Assembly (NCBI GenBank): GCA_900767015.1
Contig: CAAFXQ010000125.1
Coordinates: forward strand, 1-21,946
Source: Clostridia bacterium
Lineage (GTDB): Bacteria; Bacillota; Clostridia; Oscillospirales; Acutalibacteraceae
Reading direction: 5' to 3'
Length of the DNA: 21,946 bases
Positions 15,112 to 21,946 of the stretch are shown here, in pieces (position 1 is the first letter of the stretch; each line of letters begins with the position of its first letter). A model generated the notes under the pieces. It made no database searches. It was not told where the DNA came from and was given only the letters and a program-made list of their open reading frames with translations. The position numbers were made by a program, and so were the translations under genes.

Positions 15112-15771
15112 TTATTCTTCCCATCGGTAGCCGACACCACGGACGGTTTTTATGTGCTCTGCGCCGATTTTCTCCCGCAGGCGGCTGACATGCACGGAAA
15201 GCGTGTTATCGTCAATGAAGCTTTCGTCGCAGTCCCAGATCCGTTCAAGAAGCGTCTTTCTCGATACAATGACACCGCTGTTTTTAATTAGCGTAGACAG
15301 AATCTGAAATTCGGTCGGCGTCAGGAAAAGATTTTTGCCGTCCTTTTTCACGGTCATGTCGGAAATATCGACCGTAAGATCACCGCTATGATACAGGTGC
15401 GTTGCCGTTCTTCTTCGAAGCAGAGCACGGATTCGTGAAAGCAATTCGAGAAGCTTAAACGGCTTTGTGACATAGTCATCTGCACCGGCGTCAAGCCCCC
15501 GGACAATCTGAAATTCTTCGTCGCAGGCGGTCAGAAACAGAACCGGTACATCACAGCCCTCATTTCTGATTTCTCCGCAAAGGTCAAGACCGCTTCCGTC
15601 GGGCAGCATCACGTCAAGAATCACAAGGTCATACCGTCCGGACTCAAACAGCCTTTTGCCCCCGGTAAAGGTACAGGCGGCGTCGGTTTCGTAGCCTTCA
15701 TTTGTCAGAAGCTCGATTAAGCCCTCACGAAGATATATATCATCTTCAACAAGGAGAATTTTGTTTTTCAT
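15112..15771 (-). CDS. OmpR/PhoB-family response regulator
   Basis: A 219-aa response regulator. Receiver domain (1-115): acidic pair E9-D10-D11, phosphoacceptor D53 in LVILDVMLPDGSG, T81 and K103 in VTKPF. The winged-helix DNA-binding domain (about 125-219) has TPTEFQILSTLIKN, a recognition helix region DDNTLSVHVSRLREKI and the terminal TVRGVGYRW hairpin of the OmpR family. It is the first gene of the two-component unit. ATG 15771 is preceded by a GGTGA site. Inference: it binds the CTTAAG-N5-GTAAGG sites at 15840-15856 and 14128-14144, autoregulating and inducing the ABC operon. Confidence 0.93.
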   Translation of the reverse strand: MKNKILLVEDDIYLREGLIELLTNEGYETDAACTFTGGKRLFESGRYDLVILDVMLPDGSGLDLCGEIRNEGCDVPVLFLTACDEEFQIVRGLDAGADDYVTKPFKLLELLSRIRALLRRRTATHLYHSGDLTVDISDMTVKKDGKNLFLTPTEFQILSTLIKNSGVIVSRKTLLERIWDCDESFIDDNTLSVHVSRLREKIGAEHIKTVRGVGYRWEE

Positions 15772-15800
15772 GCTGTCACCGCCCGAATGTATTTTTAATT

Positions 15801-15829
15801 ATTATACAAAAATTGATACGCTATTGCAA
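15801..15829 (-). promoter_or_regulatory. Sigma-A promoter of the two-component operon
   Basis: Minus strand: -35 TTGCAA (15824-15829), 17-base spacer, -10 TATAAT (15801-15806). This is a good basal promoter, so the regulator would be present before induction. The box at 15840-15856 begins 10 bases upstream of the -35. Confidence 0.7.
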
Positions 15830-15839
15830 TTGCACGAAT

Positions 15840-15856
15840 CTTAAGAAAATGTAAGG
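15840..15856 (-). promoter_or_regulatory. Candidate response-regulator box upstream of its own operon
   Basis: CTTAAG-N5-GTAAGG, followed by TT, in the same orientation as the site at 14128-14144. It is 33 bases upstream of the -10 (32 for the ABC promoter), so both boxes sit on nearly the same helical face relative to RNA polymerase. Confidence 0.55.
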
Positions 15857-15876
15857 TTTGGAATGTGTCAGTAAAA

Positions 15877-15906
15877 GCGACAAAGAGATTAACTTCTTTC
15901 TGTCGC
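15877..15906. repeat. Inverted repeat in the divergent TCS/restriction intergenic region
   Basis: GCGACA (15877-15882) and TGTCGC (15901-15906) flank an 18-base centre that adds AAGA/TCTT pairing with a 2-base bulge. It lies between the two divergent promoters. It could be an operator or a hairpin; nothing identifies a binding protein. Confidence 0.3.
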
Positions 15907-15964
15907 AAAAATGATTTGTCGTGAATCGCATATGCACAATCACAAAAAAGCCATGACAAAATAC

Positions 15965-15993
15965 TTGACAAACGTGAAAAAAGTGCTTATAAT
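15965..15993 (+). promoter_or_regulatory. Perfect consensus promoter of the type I restriction operon
   Basis: -35 TTGACA (15965-15970), 17-base spacer, -10 TATAAT (15988-15993): both hexamers and the spacing are consensus. Transcription would start near 16000, giving a 34-base leader to the ATG at 16034. The operon should be expressed constitutively and strongly unless repressed. Confidence 0.8.
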
Positions 15994-16033
15994 ATAAATC
16001 ACAAAACATCCAAGACAAATTTTGAGGTGGGTT

Positions 16034-16654
16034 ATGATACTTGAAGATGTCGCTGCGATTCGAACGGGAGTCGTGACAACGAGAAAAAAAGCCGGTGAAA
16101 AAGATTCGGTTATATATGAATACGGCTTACTGAATCTGAAATGTGCTGCAACTGCGGGATATCTCGATTTACAATACATTGAAACACTCGGAACGGTCGA
16201 GCCGCTAAAGTCTGAATACTTTACACAAATGGATGATATACTTGTTCGGCTCAGCACACCGTATACAGTAATTATGATAACAAAAGAAGACTGGTGCGGA
16301 TATTTAGTTCCATCTCATTTCGCCATCATACGGGTAAATAAAGAAGTTGCATCGCCCGAATACATATTATGGTTGCTGAAGCGGAAATCTACCAAACAAA
16401 AGATTCTGCAAAACATCAGCGGAACCGGAGCGTTCGGTACAATCAATTCAAAGTTTTTTAACTCGTTGCCCGTTCTCAACCTGCCGTTAAATAAGCAACG
16501 GGTAATCGGGCAATTGCAAATATTGTCAGAAAAAGAGCAGGAACTTCTGCATAAACTGGCCGCACAAAAAGAAATATACAACAGACTGTTAGTTGATAAA
16601 ATCTACGATTCTGTAAAGAGAGGTAATGAAAATGACTACGAAACAAAATATTGA
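16034..16654 (+). CDS. Half-size type I specificity (HsdS-like) subunit with a single target-recognition domain
   Basis: A 206-aa protein with one HsdS-type module: a target-recognition-domain-like region (about 1-150) ending in GTGAFGTINSKFFNSLPVLN, then a conserved coiled-coil helix (about 152-190: LNKQRVIGQLQILSEKEQEL and on) that in normal HsdS forms the spacer. A full HsdS has two such modules and about 400 residues. The gene looks intact: consensus promoter, GAGG 6 bases before the ATG, no frameshift, and a stop codon that overlaps the hsdM start by 23 bp. Inference: it may dimerise to make a symmetric specificity subunit, as half-S subunits are known to do, or modulate the full HsdS. 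An alternative is an orphan remnant that kept its place in the operon. Confidence 0.7.
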   Translation: MILEDVAAIRTGVVTTRKKAGEKDSVIYEYGLLNLKCAATAGYLDLQYIETLGTVEPLKSEYFTQMDDILVRLSTPYTVIMITKEDWCGYLVPSHFAIIRVNKEVASPEYILWLLKRKSTKQKILQNISGTGAFGTINSKFFNSLPVLNLPLNKQRVIGQLQILSEKEQELLHKLAAQKEIYNRLLVDKIYDSVKRGNENDYETKY

Positions 16655-18188
16655 AAAAGTGCTTTGGAATGCTTGCGACAGTTTTCGTGGCAAGATTGAC
16701 AGTTCTCGTTATAAAGATTATATTCTTTCGATGCTTTTTGTAAAGTATCTTAGTGATGTGTACGCTGAAACCAAAGAAAAATACATAGAGCAATACAGCG
16801 GGGATCTTCGTCGCGTTGAACGTGCGATGAGTCGTGAGCGCTTTGTTATGGACGAAACTTCAACTTTTACATATCTGTATAACAATCGAAACGATGCCGA
16901 AATCGGTCAAAAAATCAATGTTGCGCTTGCGGCTATCGAAAACAACAACAGTGCAAAGTTGCATAATGTTTTCCGTGCCATTGATTTTAACTCGACCGTT
17001 GACTTCGGTGAGCCGAAAGAGAAAAACGCTATACTGAAGAATTTGCTTGAAGACTTTAAAGACCTTGATCTTCGTCCCTCCCAACTTGACGGCGTGGATA
17101 TCATCGGTGACTCCTACGAGTATATGATTGCAAATTTTGCGTCGGATGCAGGGAAAAAGGGTGGGGAATTTTACACCCCGAGCAAAGTTTCAGAGCTTGT
17201 TGCCCGATTGGTGCAGCCAAAAGAAAATGACCGCATTTATGACCCGACCTGCGGAAGCGGCGGTTTGCTCCTTAAGGCTTTCAAGCAAATTGAAAGCGGT
17301 AAAGCCCGCATTTACGGTCAGGAGAAAAATATGCAGACATGGGCTCTTTGCCGTATGAACATGTTCCTTCACAATGTTGACGACGCTGTTATCTGGCACG
17401 GTGACACGCTTGCCAACCCCGGAAACATCGAAGACGATAAGTTGATGAAGTTCCAGTGCATCGTGGCAAATCCTCCGTTCTCGCTTGATAAGTGGGACAG
17501 CGGCTTCCTTGGCGAGGCAGAAACCGATGCCAAAGGCAAAAAGCCGAAAATGAGCGCAGAGCTTGACCCGTATCGCCGTTTTGATTGGGGAATTCCGCCT
17601 GCATCCAAGGGCGACTATGCGTTCGTTATGCATATGCTTCACAGCCTTGACGCCGAAAGAGGACGCATGGGAATTATCCTGCCCCACGGTGTGCTTTTCA
17701 GAGGCGCAAGCGAAGGCAGAATTCGCCGGACAATCATTGAGCAATTCAATTTCCTTGACGCTGTAATCGGTTTACCCGCAAACCTCTTCTACGGTGCAGG
17801 AATTCCGGCTTGTATTCTTATCTTCCGCAAAGACCGAGGAACCAATAACAAGGTTTTATTTGTCGATGCCGGCGGTGAGGGCAATTACGAAAAAGGTAAA
17901 AATCAGAATGTTCTGCGTGAGTGCGATGTCGTTCGCATTGTTGATACCTATAACCGTTACAGAAGCGATATCAACTTTACCGGCGAAGATAAATACAGTT
18001 ATGTTGCTTCTCTTGATGAAATCAAGGAAAATGACTATAACCTTAATATTCCCCGCTATGTTGATACCTTTGAGGAAGAGGAGCTTATTGATATTGATGA
18101 AGTGAAACAGAACATCGCCAATATCGAAGCGAAGCTTGCCGAGGTACAGGCACAGATGAAAAAGTATATGGAGGAGTTAGGATTATGA
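16632..18188 (+). CDS. hsdM: Type I restriction-modification DNA adenine methyltransferase (M subunit)
   Basis: A 518-aa HsdM. The N-terminal HsdM_N helical domain (about 1-150) has the typical YILSMLFVKYLSD segment. The catalytic domain has the GGEFYTPSKVSELV entry motif (177-190), SAM-binding DPTCGSGG (204-211) and the N6-adenine motif NPPF (280-283), followed by KGDYAFVMHMLHSL and GIILPHGVLFRG. The C-terminal coiled coil (about 490-515) contacts HsdS. Start choice: ATG 16632 is 8 bases after GAGAGG, while ATG 16626 is only 2 bases away. It overlaps the half-S gene by 23 bp and the RhuM gene by 4 bp, so translation is coupled. Confidence 0.95.
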   Translation: MTTKQNIEKVLWNACDSFRGKIDSSRYKDYILSMLFVKYLSDVYAETKEKYIEQYSGDLRRVERAMSRERFVMDETSTFTYLYNNRNDAEIGQKINVALAAIENNNSAKLHNVFRAIDFNSTVDFGEPKEKNAILKNLLEDFKDLDLRPSQLDGVDIIGDSYEYMIANFASDAGKKGGEFYTPSKVSELVARLVQPKENDRIYDPTCGSGGLLLKAFKQIESGKARIYGQEKNMQTWALCRMNMFLHNVDDAVIWHGDTLANPGNIEDDKLMKFQCIVANPPFSLDKWDSGFLGEAETDAKGKKPKMSAELDPYRRFDWGIPPASKGDYAFVMHMLHSLDAERGRMGIILPHGVLFRGASEGRIRRTIIEQFNFLDAVIGLPANLFYGAGIPACILIFRKDRGTNNKVLFVDAGGEGNYEKGKNQNVLRECDVVRIVDTYNRYRSDINFTGEDKYSYVASLDEIKENDYNLNIPRYVDTFEEEELIDIDEVKQNIANIEAKLAEVQAQMKKYMEELGL

Positions 18189-19210
18189 GTGAAGGAAAAG
18201 AATTGAGCATCCGAAACAGTACGGCTGAGTTTCTGATTTTTGAAAAACAGGCTCATGCTGATTCCATAGAGGTTCGTTATGAAAACGAAACGTTGTGGAT
18301 GACACAAAAGATGATGGCGGCTTTGTTTGATGTAAATGTTCCGGCAATATCAAAGCATCTTCAAAACATCTTTAGCGAAGGAGAACTGGATCAGGATTCA
18401 ACTGTTTCCAAAATGGAAACGGTTCAAAACGAAGGCGGAAGAACGGTTAACCGTATGATAGATTATTACAATCTTGACGCCGTAATCTCTGTTGGTTATC
18501 GTGTAAACTCTATTCGTGCTACGCAGTTCAGACGTTGGGCAACTCAGGTTCTGAAGCAGTATGCCGTCACTGGTTATGTGATCGACCGCAAGCGTATGGA
18601 AAACGGCGCATTTCTTGGCGAAGATTATTTCGAACGCTTACTGGAAGAAATTCGAGAGATTCGTTTAAGTGAGCGTAGATTTTATCAGAAAGTCACCGAT
18701 ATCTATGCAACAAGTGTGGATTATGATAAGAATGCTCCCACAACAAAACGTTTCTTTGCGACTGTTCAGAACAAGATGCATTATGCCATTACAGGCAATA
18801 CGGCTCCTGAATTGATTATGGGACGTGCGGACAGCAGAAAAGATCATATGGGACTTACATCCTGGGAACACTCTCCGGACGGAAAAATTCTTAAATCCGA
18901 TGTTTCGATAGCTAAAAACTATCTTACGAAAGACGAGCTTGATTCTCTCGGAAGAATCGTCAACGCTTTCCTTGACGCCGCAGAGGATTTCGCAAAACGC
19001 AAGATCCCGATGACTATGGAAGATTGGGCAAAAAGACTTGATATGTTTTTGGAGTTTACGGGCAGAGATATTCTGACAGATGCAGGCACAGTTTCAAGAA
19101 TAACAGCCCAGGCTTATGCCGAAAGCGAGTTTGAAAAATACAGAGTAACGCAAGACAAGCTCTATCAAAGCGATTTTGACAAATTAGTGGAAAAGACAAA
19201 AAAGAAGTGA
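18185..19210 (+). CDS. rhuM: RhuM-family protein within the restriction operon
   Basis: A 341-aa protein of the RhuM (Virulence_RhuM) family. It has the characteristic N-terminal FLIFEKQA..IEVRYENETLWMTQKMMAALFDV, SKHLQNIF, the DYYNLDAVISVGYRVNS and TQFRRWATQVLKQY segments (a Bro-N/KilA-like DNA-binding part), and a C-terminal SRITAQAYAESEFEKYR region. The name comes from a Salmonella pathogenicity-island gene; the molecular function is unknown. It is often found next to type I restriction genes. The ATG overlaps the hsdM stop (ATGA), so it is a true operon member, not an insertion. Inference: regulator or accessory of the restriction system. Confidence 0.9.
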   Translation: MSEGKELSIRNSTAEFLIFEKQAHADSIEVRYENETLWMTQKMMAALFDVNVPAISKHLQNIFSEGELDQDSTVSKMETVQNEGGRTVNRMIDYYNLDAVISVGYRVNSIRATQFRRWATQVLKQYAVTGYVIDRKRMENGAFLGEDYFERLLEEIREIRLSERRFYQKVTDIYATSVDYDKNAPTTKRFFATVQNKMHYAITGNTAPELIMGRADSRKDHMGLTSWEHSPDGKILKSDVSIAKNYLTKDELDSLGRIVNAFLDAAEDFAKRKIPMTMEDWAKRLDMFLEFTGRDILTDAGTVSRITAQAYAESEFEKYRVTQDKLYQSDFDKLVEKTKKK

Positions 19211-19234
19211 TTGTTTTCATTAAGAGGTGAAAAA

Positions 19235-20542
19235 ATGACATCACAAGTAAAACAACGAATTGAACAAATCCGGCGGGGGGAAGCGCCGGAGGGATATAAA
19301 AAGACGAAAGTCGGTATTGTGCCGGAAGAGTGGGAAAAGACGACGATTGGTAAATGTATAATAGAGTACGTTGAAAAAACTACAATAGAAAATCAATATC
19401 CAGTACTTACCTCTGCAAGAGCAGGGTTAATGTTACAATCAGAATACTACTCAAACCATCAAGTTACTACAAATGATAATGTTGGATATAATGTAATTCC
19501 TCGCGGCTACATAACTTACCGAAGCCGAAGCGATGATGGCAGATTTAAGTTTAATGAAAATACTATTGTAGACAAGGGAATTGTCAGTTACTTTTATCCG
19601 GTTTTTTCTTTTAATTCCAATGTTTCACGCACTTTTATGCTTTCGTTAATGAATTATTCGATATATCGACAGTCATACTCTTTTGTCGAAGGAACTGCCC
19701 AACAAGTTTTGTCAATAAAAAAACTGCAGTCCTTAAAATATTGTATCCCCCCTCTCGCTGAACAGAGGAAAATTGCCGAGATTTTGACTACGCAGGATAA
19801 ACTGATTCAACTCCAACAGAAGAAAATCGACGAGCTGAAAAGGCTCAAAAAAGTGTGTCTGTCGAAGATGTTCCCGAAAAAAGGTTGCAATGTTCCCGAA
19901 GTCCGCTTTCCGGGGTTTACTGAGCCTTGGGAACAGCGTGAGTTGGGAAAAGTATTCACAATACGCAATGAAAAGAACGGCGATAGATACACAAGAGATG
20001 ATGTATTAGCTGTTTCAGATACATACGGTTGCGTAAATCAAATTGCTTTTCACGGTCGTAGTTTTGCAGGTGAAGATATATCAAATTATAAGGTTGTCAG
20101 AACAGGAGATATCATTTATACAAAATCTCCATTACAGGCAAAACCGTATGGCATCATAAAGATAGTTGGCGAGGAAACTGGCATTATATCGCCGCTTTAT
20201 GTGGTTAATGAAACAGCCAAAGGTAATGACCCAATGTTTATGTATTATCTTTTTGATACACCTGAAAGAACAAATAATTATCTCAGCCCTTTGGTAAGAA
20301 AAGGTGCAAAAAACACTATGAATATCTCAAACGAGGAATGGTTATCAGGCTTAGTCACTATCTCTCCGAATGAACAAGAACAGAGAGCCATTGGCAACTA
20401 TTTCAAGTCCCTTGACAACCTTATCACCCTTCATCAGCGTAAGCTTGAGGAAGAACAAAAAAAGAAAAAAGCCCTGATGCAGCTTCTGCTGACGGGGATT
20501 GTGAGAGTAACGCCGTTCAAGGGCGTACGTAAGGAAAAATAA
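19235..20542 (+). CDS. hsdS: Type I restriction specificity subunit (two target-recognition domains)
   Basis: A 435-aa HsdS that sets the DNA target. Order: N-terminal lead (1-30), TRD1 (about 35-175), central conserved helix (about 176-215: PPLAEQRKIAEILTTQDKLI), TRD2 (about 228-385, beginning RFPGFTEPWEQRELG) and distal helix (about 386-435: NEQEQRAIGNYFKSLDNLI). The two helices are repeats that form the spacer fixing the distance between half-sites. ATG 19235 has AAGAGGTG 5-9 bases upstream; the TTG at 19211 lacks one. The TRDs are visibly A/T-richer than the conserved helices, as expected for shuffled domains. The target sequence cannot be predicted from this. Confidence 0.93.
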   Translation: MTSQVKQRIEQIRRGEAPEGYKKTKVGIVPEEWEKTTIGKCIIEYVEKTTIENQYPVLTSARAGLMLQSEYYSNHQVTTNDNVGYNVIPRGYITYRSRSDDGRFKFNENTIVDKGIVSYFYPVFSFNSNVSRTFMLSLMNYSIYRQSYSFVEGTAQQVLSIKKLQSLKYCIPPLAEQRKIAEILTTQDKLIQLQQKKIDELKRLKKVCLSKMFPKKGCNVPEVRFPGFTEPWEQRELGKVFTIRNEKNGDRYTRDDVLAVSDTYGCVNQIAFHGRSFAGEDISNYKVVRTGDIIYTKSPLQAKPYGIIKIVGEETGIISPLYVVNETAKGNDPMFMYYLFDTPERTNNYLSPLVRKGAKNTMNISNEEWLSGLVTISPNEQEQRAIGNYFKSLDNLITLHQRKLEEEQKKKKALMQLLLTGIVRVTPFKGVRKEK

Positions 20543-20552
20543 TTCCGCAGGC

Positions 20553-20577
20553 GGCGAGGCAAGATTTTTGCCCCGCT
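20553..20577 (+). other. Short hairpin between hsdS and hsdR
   Basis: GGCAA (20558-20562) pairs with TTGCC (20568-20572), extended by GCG/CGC beyond one mismatch. There is no U tract after it, so it is not a standard terminator. It may reduce or stabilise the hsdR part of the transcript. Confidence 0.3.
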
Positions 20578-20606
20578 ATTCCTGCTTATAGATGAGGAGC
20601 TTCAAT

Positions 20607-21946
20607 ATGAGTTACAGAAATCAATCTGATTTATATTTAGAAGATAATATCAGTAAATATCCGGCGATTGAACTTTTGTGCAAGCTGGGATTTGAATACA
20701 TATCTCCCGAAGATTGTCTTGCTCAACGGGGCACACTTTACGACGTGCTTCTCAAAGACATTTTGCGCAAACAGCTCAATGTCATCAATCAGTTCGAGTT
20801 TGGCGGAATCACCTATAAATTCACGGCGGATAATGTTGAAAAAGCGATTAAAGACCTTGATGAACCGCTGACGGACGGACTTGTACGCACCAGCGAAAAG
20901 ATTTATGATTCGTTAATGCTCGGCAAAAGTTATCTTGAAAAATTGGCCGACGGCACCTCAAAAAGCTTTAATCTGAAATATATTGATTGGGAACACCCCG
21001 AAAACAACGTTTATCATGTTACCGAGGAATTTTCTTGTGACAGCTGGGACAAGCAGAAGAATGCCCGCCTTGATATTGTGCTTTTTGTAAACGGTATTCC
21101 GTTTGCGGTGATTGAGTGCAAAGCTCCGACTGTCAGCGAAGATCAGGCCGTAGAACAGATGATCCGCAATCAGGGCAAAGACTATATTCCGCAGCTTTTC
21201 AAATACGCTCAGATTGTTGTTGCCACAAATAAAAATGCAATGAAATATGCAACCTGCGGTACGGGCAAAAACTTCTGGAGTGTCTGGCGTGAAGAACAGA
21301 CTCGATGGCAAGATAAGCTGATTGAGCAACATATTGCAGGAAGAGAGCCGACCGTTCAGGACAGAGGTCTTGTGTCCTTGCTTTCACCTAACAGACTCCT
21401 GAAGCTGACGAAATATTTCACGCTCTATGACGCAAACATAAAAAAGATTTGCCGTTATCAGCAATTTTTTGCTGTGGAAGAAATCATCAAAACAATCAAT
21501 ACAAATGATGCTGCGGGCAATCGCCAGAGCGGTGTTATCTGGCATACGCAAGGAAGCGGAAAGTCACTAACTATGGTTATGGTGGCGAAATATATCCTTG
21601 AAGAAATGCACTCGTGCAATCCAAAAGTAATCATTGTTACCGACCGAAAAGAACTTGATAAACAGATTGCAAAGACTTTTGCGCACACCCGCCTGGCTCC
21701 CGCAAGAGCTACAAGCGGTAAGCATCTGGTTGAACTTATTAACAAAGGTTCAGCGGACGTCATTACAACGATCATCAATAAGTTCAACACGGTCGAAAAC
21801 AGCGGCTTAAAGAATGACTCAAGAGACATTTTTGTCCTTGTCGATGAAAGTCACCGTTCTAACTATGGTTCCCTTGCGACCAAAATGAGAACCGTATTCC
21901 CGAACGCGTGCTACATCGGTTTCACCGGTACTCCTCTTATGAAAAA
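20607..21946 (+). CDS. hsdR: Type I restriction endonuclease R subunit (3' end outside window)
   Basis: The first 446 residues of HsdR, the translocase and nuclease subunit. The N-terminal HSDR_N nuclease domain has the PD-(D/E)xK residues D156 (RLDIVLF) and E170-C-K172 (AVIECKAP). The SF2 helicase part begins with motif I TQGSGKS (314-320), followed by IVTDRKELDKQI, motif II DESH (413-416) and motif III GFTGTPL. No frameshift or internal stop is seen. ATG 20607 has GAGGAG 7-8 bases upstream. It is 64 bases after the hsdS stop and should be cotranscribed. About half of a typical roughly 1000-residue HsdR is missing because the window ends. Confidence 0.93.
   Translation, partial: MSYRNQSDLYLEDNISKYPAIELLCKLGFEYISPEDCLAQRGTLYDVLLKDILRKQLNVINQFEFGGITYKFTADNVEKAIKDLDEPLTDGLVRTSEKIYDSLMLGKSYLEKLADGTSKSFNLKYIDWEHPENNVYHVTEEFSCDSWDKQKNARLDIVLFVNGIPFAVIECKAPTVSEDQAVEQMIRNQGKDYIPQLFKYAQIVVATNKNAMKYATCGTGKNFWSVWREEQTRWQDKLIEQHIAGREPTVQDRGLVSLLSPNRLLKLTKYFTLYDANIKKICRYQQFFAVEEIIKTINTNDAAGNRQSGVIWHTQGSGKSLTMVMVAKYILEEMHSCNPKVIIVTDRKELDKQIAKTFAHTRLAPARATSGKHLVELINKGSADVITTIINKFNTVENSGLKNDSRDIFVLVDESHRSNYGSLATKMRTVFPNACYIGFTGTPLMK

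Noticed and set aside
16034..16654. Half-S gene as a pseudogene
   Set aside because: The module ends properly in its spacer helix, has a consensus promoter, a good ribosome binding site and a coupled overlap with hsdM, and shows no frameshift.
17190..17744. 184-codon minus-strand open frame antisense to hsdM
   Set aside because: It lies wholly within the conserved methyltransferase catalytic domain and has no recognisable features.
16034..20542. Phase-variable hsdS inversion system
   Set aside because: Both S genes are in the same orientation, I see no inverted copies of TRDs, and no recombinase gene is in the window. It could still exist beyond the right edge.
20553..20577. Rho-independent terminator between hsdS and hsdR
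   Set aside because: The stem is short and mismatched and no U tract follows; hsdR is expected to be cotranscribed.

Overview
The window looks like a chromosomal segment of an uncultured or gut-type Clostridia (Oscillospirales/Ruminococcaceae-like Firmicute). The support is indirect: strong AGGAGG-type ribosome binding sites, frequent TTG/GTG starts chosen by those sites, near-consensus sigma-A promoters (TTGACA-17-TATAAT), compact U-tailed terminators, and the gene repertoire (GPH sugar symporters, PduL phosphotransacylase, SH3b-C39 secreted protein, Thr-rich anchored beta-propeller-like protein). No rRNA, tRNA, CRISPR, IS transposase or phage gene is visible.

Layout. 1-123: end of a dispersed MITE-like repeat. 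158-1736 (minus): terminator and a GPH-family sugar/cation symporter. 1856-3289 (minus): membrane-anchored, Thr/Lys-linker protein with a probable beta-propeller domain and one dockerin/EF-hand-like calcium loop. 3356-3931 (minus): stand-alone PduL-type phosphotransacylase. 4083-4691 (plus): family 4 Fe-S uracil-DNA glycosylase, whose 3' end overlaps the convergent secreted SH3b/C39-peptidase-like gene (4645-5613, minus) by 47 bp. 5711-5872: complete 162-bp copy of the repeat with 16-bp terminal inverted repeats. 5975-6514 (plus): two-TM protein of unknown function. 6580-6720 (minus): 46-aa amphipathic-helix peptide behind an almost perfect promoter. 6836-8873 (minus): a second GPH symporter followed by a YdcF/SanA-like membrane protein. 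8974-9249: AT-rich spacer.

9305-15771 (minus) holds one functional block in two transcription units: an OmpR-type regulator and a single-TM histidine kinase (with their own terminator), then an ABC ATPase, a 910-aa duplicated FtsX/MacB-type permease and a secreted, C-terminally anchored protein of CARDB-like repeats. The same bipartite site, CTTAAG-N5-GTAAGG, sits upstream of both units at nearly the same distance from the -10 hexamer, so the regulator probably controls both itself and the transporter.

16034 to the window end (plus) is a type I restriction-modification operon behind a perfect consensus promoter: a half-size single-domain specificity subunit, HsdM, a RhuM-family protein, a normal two-domain HsdS, and HsdR (cut by the window edge). 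The unusual parts are the extra half-S subunit at the head of the operon and the RhuM gene embedded between hsdM and hsdS.

The observations I would follow first are the shared regulator box, the half-S/RhuM restriction operon, and the strongly promoted 46-aa amphipathic peptide. I did not find a system that I can claim is wholly undescribed.
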